Shown here: positions 24,658-35,800 of the stretch, in pieces
Layout of the letters: each line of letters starts with the position of its first letter
How positions within the stretch are numbered: position 1 is the first letter of the stretch
From: Reutealis trisperma
Lineage: Eukaryota > Streptophyta > Magnoliopsida > Malpighiales > Euphorbiaceae
Reading direction: 5' to 3'
NCBI GenBank assembly: GCA_947687605.1
Contig: CANTUT010000593.1
Coordinates: 33,501 to 97,500, forward strand
Length of the DNA: 64,000 bases
Notes under the pieces: generated by a model
Told to the model about the DNA's origin: nothing
Seen by the model: the letters and a program-made list of their open reading frames with translations, nothing else
The model's database searches: none
Translations under genes and position numbers: made by a program

Positions 24658-26880
24658 CAAAAAAAAAAAGAAGAAAAAAAGAATGCCAAGCTAAAAACTT
24701 GAAAGTGCAGTTTAGGTAGAAATTAGAGCAAAAATAAAAGATGTCTCATTTAATGATGATCAAATCTTGCAAAATACAAATCCATCAGTATGACAAAAAA
24801 GATAGCCATTTCAATTTCCTCTATAGCTTATTATGTATTGTATAGTCCTATCAACCTGCAAATATTTTTAACAAAAGCAAAAAAAAGATCATATCTGAAG
24901 CTATGGTTTAGCTAGTCCTCCTCTACCTCCTAAGGTGCACATCTCTCTTGTCCTCGTCATAATCAAAGTCTACTATAATCTCCTCAAATGGGCACTATCC
25001 TCCTCCAGGTCTTTGTAGCTCCCTCTACCACAGTAGTAGAAGTACCAACAGAATCATAATTACTCACCACAGCAGTATCGAAAACCCTCTCTTAATACCA
25101 AAAGTTCTGAAACTGCTCCTAAAATCCTCCTATACAATTCAAAAATTGTGGCACCCATTTTCTGCCTTAAGTATAGTTGTCCTTCTCTAAACAACCACTG
25201 TAATGTCACCCTATTTCCTTACTACAATCATAGTCTCCTTTGTCACCACTATCATAGTGTGAGTCATTGCTACAGCCTGTGATGTTACACCTCTTATACA
25301 TCCTTGAGTCTCCTTCAAAGATTGGGTTACCCCTCTGTCTATGTTGCAATCCTCTCATCCATCCTTCCTTAGTTGCATCACCCTCTGTTACCCTCAACAG
25401 GGTAGCCTAGCACTTTTTCTCAACTAGCCAAGCTACTTTTTCAACCACCTGCCATACCTTTCAATGGTCCCAAGTGAAATTCCAAAATAAATAGCATGAT
25501 AACTCCTCAGCTAGCCATCCCCTAATAGCTCTGGCAGTAGGAGTTGTGATCTACACAGACTCTAAGAAAAGAATGACTAGGAGCACATCTTGAGTCTGCC
25601 CCATTTGCTTTAAAACCATCATCCCCTAGTCGAAGGTCATTCAAATCAAACCAAATAAGCAAACCACTTAATAACCATGGCCTTCGGTCATGAAAGATTC
25701 AATCCCTTACCATTGGTAATGCCAAAATGTGTCCTCCAAGGTAAGCTGCAAGCAACCATCCGATATGATCTTTGACCAAGTCTCGATAAGGCATATGCGA
25801 ACTAAAAAGCAGGGGCTACCACCAAAAAATGATCCATCAGCTAGACCTATAAAATAACCCAAAATATAAAAATAGACACCCACAAAGCACCCTTAATAGA
25901 AAGGGTATTAAGAATAACTAGCAAGACAGTCTATGTCTCTAAACCTTGAACAAAACAATCAAGACTCATCAGTGTCTCTGCAATATCAATTCTTCCACTT
26001 TAGCATCATCCCAATCAACAGACCCGTGAAACAGGTATCCAACTCTCAAATAGAAAATCAAGGCCCTCATCTTAAGCCTCTGTCCCCTCATATCTCTCTA
26101 GTCATTAAGATCATGGAACTTCTCAATCAGAATAGTCAAATGCACTTTACCATCACCAATCACCATCTAGCTTGCGACATCCTGAGACAAGTTCAAAAAC
26201 TCTTCAAAAATGTAAAAAATGCTAAACTTTTGAACTCTGACACCACTATAGTTGCCTCTAAGTTGTAACCAAGCCATAGCATTGAACTTCCCAAAGCTAA
26301 GACATAACTCCTCCTTAGTAGCACCAAAATAAAAACCACGAGCCATCAGATCCCAATACCTAAATCAAGCCCTTAGAAAAATCTCAATCCACTCGAACTC
26401 CTAGTAATGCCATCCTGGCAACTATTCCATACTAACCCAAGTTGAGTTCCTTAACCTTGTCGAGTTTTTCAATCCACAAATACATGTCTCCATAGACACA
26501 AAAGTCATATAAAAAAAATTACATTCACAAAGCAAATGCGTAAATCCACCCTCAAACATCCATGCAATCATTCACTATAAGTATCATCACAAATCATCCA
26601 TGGCATGGAAATTAAATAAAAGGTCCATGAATCCCAAAATATGCATATATGAACATGCATCATCTATGCACAAACATACACTGAATATGCAACTATCCAC
26701 TGCCATTCTCAATCATGCATAAGTCGAGCTAATAGCCTCTCTTAATGTTGACCATTACTTCCATGAAGCTGACTGACACCTTCTAATGCTAACCAATGCC
26801 TCTTTGGAGCTAAACAATACCTTTCCAAATCTAATCAATAGCGTGTGACTTTCAGAGTCCCTTTAATCCCAACAAAGTTT
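24388..26880 (+). other. Interior of A2 without recognisable genes
   Basis: The first 170 bases match the leader of A1. An A-rich tract lies at 24627-24670. From 24900 to 26740 the sequence is C-rich on the plus strand with only short open frames on either strand, none recognised. From about 26740 to 26880 degenerate repeats of the type GCTGACCAATGCC appear. Confidence 0.5.
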
Positions 26881-26940
26881 CTTTAAGCCTTCCAAATGGT
26901 ACAACCCTTCACATTCAGAAGCCCATGTTTCTTCGATGCA

Positions 26941-27172
26941 ATCAAAATCCTGTTAGAATATCTCGAGCCAACTAGCCATATGCCGAAGCTCTCATCATAT
27001 CAAAATCTTTTTAGAATCTCTTGAGCCGACTCGCCATAGGTCGAGGCTCTCCCTTTATCAAAATCTTTTTAGAATCTATTAAGTTGACTCACCATAGGCT
27101 ATGGATCTCCTCATATCAAAATCTTGTCAAAATCTCTCAAGCCGACTTGCCATAGGTTGAGGCTCTCTTTTC
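26941..27172 (+). repeat. 58-bp tandem array in the A2 3' region
   Basis: Four copies begin at 26941, 26999, 27057 and 27115 with ATCAAAATCTTTTTAGAATC, and each contains a GCCGACTCGCCATAGG-like core. Copies 2 and 3 are closest. Confidence 0.92.
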
Positions 27173-27189
27173 ACTAAATTATCTTGTCT

Positions 27190-27640
27190 AAAATCCTCTT
27201 CCACCTATAAGTTTCTAGAAATGATCACCCAGATATTTATGTGGTTCTTTTTTCCATCTCTTTTATCTAAATCCATCAAATTCACCCATAAATTTTTAGA
27301 AATGACCACCTAGACATCCATGTGGTTCCTTTTTCAATCTATCAATTTCACCCATAAATATTTAGAAATGATTACCTAGACATCTATATGGTTCCACTTT
27401 CTATATCTTTTACCTAAATCCATCAATTCAACTAAAAATATCTAGCAATTAGTCTAGATATCTCTTTGGTTCATTTTCTCGATTTCATTTATCAGTCACA
27501 TTTTTCACTCATAAATGTTTAGGAATGATTACTTAAACATCCTCGTGATTCTTTATACCATCTTCCTTTTTCAACCATGTCTCTCACCCAAACATGTCCA
27601 AGCACCGACCTAGACATCACTTTGGTTTCTTGTACCATCC
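27190..27640 (+). repeat. Second, degenerate tandem array in the A2 3' region
   Basis: About five imperfect copies share CACCCATAAAT, TTTAGAAATGA, CCTAGACATC and a following TGGTTC, spaced about 80-115 bases apart. They lie between the 58-bp array and the PPT. Confidence 0.75.
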
Positions 27641-27694
27641 CTTCTTCCTGGTTCACTATCATTAGAATTATCTTATAGAAAAGACAATTCTAAT

Positions 27695-27705
27695 GAGAGG
27701 GCAAC
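27695..27705 (+). other. Polypurine tract of A2
   Basis: GAGAGGGCAAC directly precedes the 3' LTR and has the same form as in element B. Confidence 0.65.
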
Positions 27706-29451
27706 TGTAAACCCTTAATTTTATACTCTTATCATCTAGCTGCAGCTTGATACCTGTTAAGATTAATGCACTACGCAGAGCTAATACGGCGGTCCCATTA
27801 GCCAGTTAGAGGGCAAAGGACATAGGGTAGCATCCCTTGCAAGGGAGCAGGGGGTAGCTCCTTGGAGCAAAAAATGAGCTTTCAGTCATGTTAGTATAAG
27901 GATAATTTTTAAATATTGACACTTCCCCAACCCTAACCAGACCTTCTATATCAAACAATAATTTTCCCAAAATTGATTGGATTTCCCCTCATACTAACTA
28001 TTTGATTATTCTAAAATTAATTTTGAGTCTACCGAAGCTAACTGGTGAATTTTTTGAACTCTAAAACTCTTAAAAACTGATCTAGAACCTCTAAAAACTG
28101 ACAGAAAAAATCTCAAAATTCAAGCCAGGCTCACTCCACATGGCAGTCCTGTGGCGCCACATCAGTCCTGTGCAGCACGAGATGTTACACCTGCAGCTTG
28201 TCGCATCCTTTTAGTGCATGAGAGGTCCACCTTTCTATGCAGAAAATGATCCTTTTACCTCTCTTCAGCCTAATTTCCAACCCTTTCTAGTCCTATACCT
28301 CCATTTCTTTTCACATTTTTACTTCTTAAACTACCCTTAGCCCCATTTATCTATAAATAGGCCCTCTATTTCTCATTTCTTTTCATCCCTTGAGTTTGAG
28401 TAGATTGATATCCTCAAATTCCTCTCTTCTTCTCCCTCCAATTACTCTCTAATTAATTAATTAATCTTTTTAATTAATTAATTATCTCACCCTAATTAAG
28501 TTAATTAACCTTTTTAATTAACTAAAACTTTTTTAAATTAAATTAAAATAATCACTCAATTAATTAATTAATTAATCTTTTTAATTAATCAATTTTTTTC
28601 AAAATCAAATTAATCCTTTTTTTTTAATCTACCCCTCATCCAAATTAATTAATTAATCATTTTAATTAATTAATTAATCTCTCAATCAATCTAATCACTC
28701 GGTCCTGATAAAATAAAACTTCAATCCGGTAAAACTATCCACCCTCCAAAAGTAAAGGTATCAATATTTTCTTCTCACCGAAAAACCTAAATCAAATCAA
28801 CCCCTAAACCCCTCCACTTAATCATTGAACAAAATACGTGGATTTTGATCTCCATTCAATAGGGTACGTAGACACGTTATCCAATCATTCCCTATTCCCC
28901 CTTTTAATTAATTTATGTAATTAGTTTTATTTGAAATTAATGAGCTACTATGTGGTTCCCCTAGAATCTATAAGAACTAGAGGGAACACTCTTTTTAATT
29001 TTTGAATGTTTTATTTTACTTTTATCTATGCACTCATATCATGCTCATGCATTAATCATGATATTATAATTGTCATTTAATACTTGTCAGACATGAAATT
29101 AATTTTCAAAGTCAAAATTAAACTTAAAAGCCAAATTATGTAATAAAAAACTTAGTCTCCGAGTTCAACCTGGTTCAAGACTAATGATTTTATCCTTAGA
29201 TAAATTAATTAACTAAAATTAATGAATTAGAGTCATGAATGGATTTTGCCTTAATTTTTCCATTTTAGAAAATAAATTAAGGTGGCAAATTCTGAAATCA
29301 TTTTTCAAAACCACAAATTAATTTTCTGAGCGATAGCCGCTCCAATCGTGAGCAATGAAGTTCGTTCCATAACTTCCTTAATAATCATTTGCCTTTCTTT
29401 AAGGCAAAATTTCTCTTGAACGAGAGAGGGGTATTCAGGCGAAGTCCTACA
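27706..29451 (+). repeat. 3' LTR of A2
   Basis: The LTR runs from TGTAAACCC to GTCCTACA and is colinear with 22611-24367. It has a TATA box at 28351-28360 and the same ATTAATTA tract, with many transitions and small indels relative to the partner. The element is therefore old. Confidence 0.85.
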
Positions 29452-30075
29452 ACTAGCAACTGACAATTTGACCAAAGCAGAATTTAAAAAAAGTGTATTT
29501 GTGCAATATATTAAACTTAGAAAAGTAGAAGCATTTATTAATTCATTTTCCCTTTAGTTCAGAATAAAAATTGACCTACAAGAATCTTGCAGCTTCCACG
29601 CATTAAGTCAAAATAAGGTAACGGACACAAAAGTCAAAAGCTCCACTAATTTCTGTTGAATAAACAGGTTAAAGGGATAATATTTTAGTGTTTTTAATCA
29701 CATAAAGATGATAGCCATATGATTCAAATTAAGAACTTAAATTATTCCCCATTGATCACAATTTATATCCACACTGAAGCAAATACACAAATGGCTATCA
29801 TCAGAAGAAAGCTTGACATTTATATGCCTCAGCAAACATCTAATGTATGAAACTATGATAGGAACATGCAGAGGGACATCATAACAAATATGGTTCAAAT
29901 TAGTTGACATATTGTTATCGTTTGATTAGGTGATTCTCTAAAGCCCATGAATTAATGTCTTGTAGGATACAAAACTAGGACTATTACCCTCACAAAACAA
30001 TCATATCCATGAATTCTTCTGCCTCCAAAAACTCCCCTACATCAAGCAGGCCATGCAAAACCTCTTGATAAGACC
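29452..30075. repeat. Dispersed repeat, right copy flanking element A2
   Basis: A diverged, shorter relative of the sequence at 21560-22460. No gene was seen. Confidence 0.45.
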
Positions 30076-30617
30076 ATCCCTAATGGACTCTTTATTTAAG
30101 TTAAACTTTTTATTCTAAAAAGTTATCTAATACAAAAAGACTTTAACAAGCTCTTTATCTAATAAATTAAAGAGTTAGTTTGGCTCTCCACATATAAAGA
30201 GCCAAATGTACTCTTTGTTCTAATTGTAATTAATGCACTTCACATCTAACAAGCTCTTTATCTAATACATTAGAGAGTTAGTTTGGCTCTCTACATCTAA
30301 AGAGCCAAAATGTACTCTTTATTCTAATTGTAATTAATACACTTAAATTTTCTAGACATGTTATTAATTAACACTATTTTTTTATTGGAGGGAAAGTAAT
30401 GAAATAAAAAAAAAAAAAAGTGAAATCTAATAAAAAGAAAATGAGAAAAAAAATTAAGACATTAAATACTTATGGTACAAATTAAAATGAAGAGTAAAAT
30501 ATAAAAATTTAATTTGACTTGAGTAAATTTCTACTCTTTATATTTAAATATCACCCAAAACGCTCTCTATTAAATAAAATATACTTTTTAAAATAAAGAG
30601 CTCTATTAGGGTTGTTC
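30076..30617. mobile_element. MITE with terminal inverted repeats
   Basis: The left end reads ATCCCTAATGGACTCTTTAT and the right end, in reverse complement, ACCCTAATAGAGCTCTTTAT, giving imperfect TIRs of about 30 bp. TAAGACC flanks both sides (30069-30075 and 30618-30624), a 7-bp direct repeat. The element has no coding capacity. The superfamily is uncertain; the duplication length would fit a hAT-like MITE if one base were lost. Confidence 0.65.
30145..30350. repeat. 103-bp tandem duplication inside the MITE
   Basis: Two copies start with AACAAGCTCTTTATCTAATA at 30145 and 30248. Each contains GGCTCT and AGAGCC arms around a short loop, so each could form a small hairpin. Confidence 0.85.
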
Positions 30618-30872
30618 TAAGACCCTGCATGTTCATGCCCCTTGAGCTTTATTTTCTCCAAAGCACCATTGCCTCTTCAATCCTTTGTTGCTTAAACCTA
30701 AAATCAAAATATTGAAAGTGATTATGTCTACATTAATCCGCTCATTTTCCATTCTCTCTACCAATCCAAATGCCTTCTTCACCTCCCCTTTCACAGACAA
30801 ATAATGCATTAATATTGAGAAAGTTCTCACACTAAACCTACATCTTTGTTTAGGAAATTAATTAGGAAATTC

Positions 30873-32690
30873 GAAGTTAATTTCATCCATGATCCTCCCT
30901 TAAGCCATATGCACATTATGGTTCTCCAATTCATTCAACTTCACAAATCATGCACATTAAAGTACTTCTGTCAACTTTTCCATCTAAAATTAACAGCAAG
31001 GTTATGTGGAAGTGCCACATAAGCGTTTTACATTAAAAAAAAAGCCATGTAAATGAGCCCCTTCTTTCTTAAAAAATAATAAAAATTAAAAATTAAAAAA
31101 AAGGACAAACCAATTATCACCTACATCTATTAACTTAATCTAACCCAACCCATAAAAAGAAACAAAATCATCAACACTATAATTCTATTTTTGGATAAAT
31201 AATCATATTATTGTAATATTTATTCAATAAATTAATATTATTAAATTACCTCATTGCTCATCAGAGTTTTAGGGATGATTCTAAAACAAAACCAAAACAA
31301 AATGGAGGAAAAAAAATCAGATACTTTTTGTAATTTTGCATACTGTATTTGTGGAAATAATAAAAAATATATACATAAATATTAAAGAATTAATCAACTA
31401 GATGTGTATATTATTAAATATTAATTAATAGATATACTATATTTATTCAATAAATTAATATTATCAACTCCTTGAACAAATTATCCTCAAGTGTTTATAA
31501 ATCAAGTAAGTCAATGGTACCATTCAATTCACCAGATAATTATTCTCTGCCTTCATAAATAATTGATAACATCTCCTGACTAGTCTTTCCCAAATTCCCA
31601 CTAAGCATTGATAATCCTAAAGGATCCAAAACACTTAGCCAATGAAAGATATTGCCATTGTTCAAAATTACAAGCATAAATCAAACCCAAAAAATAATAA
31701 CAATAATAATAGTATATAAAGAAACAAAAAAAAATAAATAAAAAAGACCTTCAATAAAGAAAGTTATCTCCCATGCTAAGCTTTTTCTCATATCGTAACC
31801 TGCACCCTTTTTCTTCATCTTCATTTGCTATGGCTCAAGATTGAGTTTGGGCATTTTTGATTTGTTCATATTATCATTTTCTTTATTGACATTATTATTA
31901 TCTATACTATCTTCACACAATGAAGAGCTTGGTTTAGACTTATTCTCCTTGCATTTTATACTCTCTGCAACAACATAATACTGATATTAGTTAATTACCA
32001 CTCCATTTCTACATTCATTAAAAATTGCTCCATTTGAAGCAATTCAAATCTCTAAATTTACAAATTTTTAAATAATAATAGAGAAGCTCTAACCGATTGA
32101 AGAGGGGAGAAAAGTTGAGCGAGTAGACCTGGGAATTCGATCAAGAGGAGCACAACAGAAGTAAGAGTTGTTGTTAGAGGTAGAAATGTTGTCATTTTGA
32201 GAGATCTGTTGCACAGAAAGTAAAGAATCATCTTCCCCTGATATCTTGATGAGGGATAGATCTGTCTGCATATCTATTTCAGTAGAAGATTTATTAATGG
32301 AGTTCTTTATCAGATTTATGATTTATTTAAATTGAGAAATGATAATTTTCATTATTTTTGCTCTAGTCTTGCTGATAACTTTTTTTGTGATATTTCAAGG
32401 GATAAAAGTAGATCAGATCATCGGTGGTTTGTTTGCCTTTTTTTTTTAAGTTTTACTTTTATAATTTTTTTTAAGAAAGAAGGGGCTTGCTTGCGTAGCT
32501 TTTTTAATGTAAAAATGCTTACGTGGCACTTTCACATAAGCTTTGCTATTAATTTTAGATGGAAAAGTTGGCAGAAGTATTTTAATATGCATGGTTTGTG
32601 AAGTTGAATGATTTTTAAGTAACCAAAATGAATTGGAGGACCATAATGTGCGTATGGCTTAAGTTGGAGAACCATAGATGAAATTAACTC
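30873..32690. mobile_element. Pack-MULE-like element with long TIRs
   Basis: The arms are about 215-230 bp: 30873-31090 and 32460-32690 are inverted copies, sharing AGTTAATTTCATC at the tips and AACTTTTCCATCTAAAATTAA inside except for single changes. The flanks AGGAAATTC and CAGAAATTT resemble a decayed 9-bp duplication. Long TIRs and a duplication of about 9 bp suggest a Mutator-like element. There is no transposase; instead the interior holds a captured gene fragment. The element lies inside PPR coding sequence. Confidence 0.72.
31760..32285 (-). pseudogene. Captured two-exon gene fragment inside the Pack-MULE
   Basis: Exon 1 (about 32285-32094) reads MQTDLSLIKISGEDDSLLS and, 23 residues on, CCAPLDRIPRSTRSTFLPSS. 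It ends at a GT donor near 32091. Exon 2 (about 31967-31760, after TTGCAG) reads ESIKCKENKSKPSSLCEDS and later MPKLNLEP, a stop, then GAGYDMRKSLAWEITFF. I recall an RKSLAW..AFF motif of this kind in a family of plant Ser-rich proteins of unknown function; this was not checked. Intact intron signals show that genomic DNA, not cDNA, was captured. Confidence 0.55.
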
Positions 32691-32870
32691 AGAAATTTGT
32701 CAAGCACATGGAATGCAGTCTCTAAATCTCCATTTTCACATAATCCTTTAATAAGAATATTAAGATAACAAGAATCAATCTCTACACCCAACATATGATT
32801 TGAAACAAATAAAGCACAATAACACTTACTTGTTGTGATGCAAAAACAATGAAGATCAAGCTAAGGTTAC

Positions 32871-35800
32871 TGGTTGTCACAACCCAAATTTAGGCTATGA
32901 TGGTCCTAGAGCTTAGGTAGACATAAAGTTACCTGAACTCGTAGAACTCCATTTACTTATCATTCTTTACATTTACCATATTGAACCTTATCCTAAGATG
33001 GGAACCTAAATTCCTCATTAATACCATTTCATATTCATCTCATATAATTTCCTATTTTACACTTCATATCATCATCCAGATGTTCATTACTTAATACATT
33101 AACATAATGATAATTATAATACAGTTTATACTACATATAAATCGCATGACACATTAGTGCTAAACCTTCGATAACCATGGAGCTCTAGAATAACAGTCTT
33201 TAGAGTCTCATAACCAAAATTCATAACACTTGAAATTAGCAAAGCAACTTCCAAGTTGAAGGACATGGCTTGGAATTTACCTTGTTGACTCATCGATATG
33301 ACCTAGAAAATTTAAATAACTGGGGAATGAGACAGAGCTCAATGAGTACATAATAATATAATATAATATAAGGTAATTTATGAGGTCATTATTCGGGTAA
33401 GTTCAAATATGACAATGAAGTGATGTTAATCAAAATTGCCAATATAAATGTATTTTTTTACATTTATGTTAGGAATAATATCTTTTAGCAAAAATAATAA
33501 TTTGAAAGTGAAATGCTTCCCACACACAGAAATTTAAGAGTGGTGGCCTAAGCTTTGCTCACTCATATACATCACATTACGCAACACTGATCAAGTCTTA
33601 CGGTTAGGCATTCCCCCCTAACAGAGGTTGGATGCTCTCGCCCTATCCGTAGGCTTATACTAAGTGTACAAGATCCGATGTATTACTCACATCAAAGGGG
33701 ATTTATGCTTGACAATAGGTATCAATAAAAGGGCACATATACAATCTATAATAGGAATTCAATGGAAAAAATAATGGTATACAAATGGTTCTCATTATCG
33801 GTCACAATATGTAATTAATGTAAATGGGCTCACAATGGCCGAATGCCATACAATAAAATTGTTATATTCAATGGCTCAACATTCAACAAGTAATTTATGT
33901 TCAACATGGAATTGGAATATTTCAATGAAAATGGTTTGAACAATAATGGTTCAAAGAATATGGCACATGTCATATTATACTATTAAGTACTCACCTTTGA
34001 CTCTTTTACTTATATTTACATTTAACTTTGATGCTAGTACCGGTCCTTGCACTTTTGGACAATGTCCCTATCCTTGTCTTTAGATTTTACACATTTGCAT
34101 ATCAATTACACATTAATTTCTTCCTTGTTATGTTATTAGTTTAAATTTAGCTTAACTTGTTAATACTTTTATCTTATTCATTGTAGTTCTAACTTATTAC
34201 TTTTAAGGTTAAGACATACTGTACATATACTTGTTACTAATTTTAACACTTTCCCTTAGTTGTTTTCCAAATAGCCAAATATATTCACTTAAGGAAAGAT
34301 AATTCCTTTCCTCCTAATTTCCCATTTAAACAATTTTCAATTTCCAATAGGATTAATTCCATTTTCACCTTCCAATTTCATAAATGAATCTAATTCATTA
34401 AATTTGGAGAAAATTATTTCTATCAATTGAGTTTTTGAAATTAATATTATACAAATCATGTTACACCATTCTTTAGCCTAATTCTCCCTTCAATTTAATG
34501 AATTCAAGTTCAATTCTCAAAATTCCTGAATTAGTCCATAAACCCTAGAATTTGGGGAAAATCATAAATTTCCCATCCAAACCACAAATTGTTCATAGAT
34601 TCATCCAATTAACACCTAAACAATCAATTCCCATTAATTAATTAAAATTGAATTATTTTATTTCATAAAACCCTAATTTGTTGTACTTAGGCTAAATTTG
34701 GGGAAAACCTATAATTTATTATTAAGTCTCTAAATTAATCGTGGAATTATGAAATTGGCATGATAAAGGACCTATGTGATCATTCAAATATCAAGAACAA
34801 GCATTAGAACTCTAATTGCCCCCTTTAGTTAAGTTTACGCCTTCAAAATTCTCAAATCTTAAACAAAGTTTTTATAATTCATTTTAACACTTCCTAACCA
34901 TTTTTCTCCATCCAAAATAACCTTAGATACTCTCAAATCAAATTTAGAACACTTCCCTTTTTATTTCATCAAAGTGGCCGAACCTATTCTTTTGTAAGTC
35001 TTAGGTGAGTTTCATACTTTCTTTGCTTGTCTTTTGCAAATTAAACCTTAAATTTTCAAGTTCAAATTTCATATTTAATTAAAGGACATATAGAACAAAC
35101 ACTCTCTAGTTACAACCCCTTATGGCCAAACCACACAGATGATAGAAAAGAAGAGTTTTTGCAACTAAAATACCAAAGTCATGCTTGGATCCAAAAAAGG
35201 AGAAGATGAGCTTAATTTCTTATCTTGGAAAGCCTTGGTTTATGCTTCTAGGATGGTGGCTGAAATTTAGGGAGTGTTTTCTCTAAAAGTTGTATTTTTG
35301 TGATAGGTTTCACCAAAATGGAGAAATTATGCTCATCATATTGCTTATACATGAAAATAAAATGGTGAGGATTTAATAATCTTTAATCCAACGGCTATGA
35401 CTTAATCATAATGGATGGCTATGATTTAATTAAATTAGATGGCTAGCATCTTATCTAAGTTAATGATGTTCAACATAAGTGTGAAAATAATAAAACTGAA
35501 TATGGACTTTGGTTTAGGAAAAGTGAGAATTCAAATTGAATAAGGATTTGAAATAGTAGAAAATAGTGGCTTTCAAGTCAAATTTAATGGCTAACTCTTC
35601 CAACATTGAATTTAACCTTGTTAACCATTCTTAACTTTAGTTAAATATATGTTCACCTATTCATGGACCTTGTGGGCTAGCCATTCTAATAGGCTTGGGC
35701 CTTGGAGTCCAAAAGTCCATTAATAAATCCATATATGCACATTTCATTCTTAGTAACTTACTAAATTTTTTGTTTCTTCACTTTCACTTTGGTGTACATT

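Larger units (their letters stand above)
22611..29451 (+). mobile_element. Non-coding Tat-type retrotransposon A2
   Basis: The element has a 5' LTR (22611-24367), a mutated PBS, a 3.3-kb interior and a 3' LTR (27706-29451) preceded by a PPT. It is homologous to A1, inverted. The interior lacks any recognisable gag or pol. Its last 900 bases consist of tandem arrays. It was therefore probably a non-autonomous (LARD-like) copy mobilised by a relative, or a heavily decayed one. Flanking bases GCTAA and ACTAG do not form a clean duplication. Confidence 0.8.

Noticed and set aside
25206..26268. Short open frames inside element A2 (25206-25397 minus, 25933-26268 plus)
   Set aside because: They show no family wording and no codon pattern; likely chance frames in C-rich sequence.
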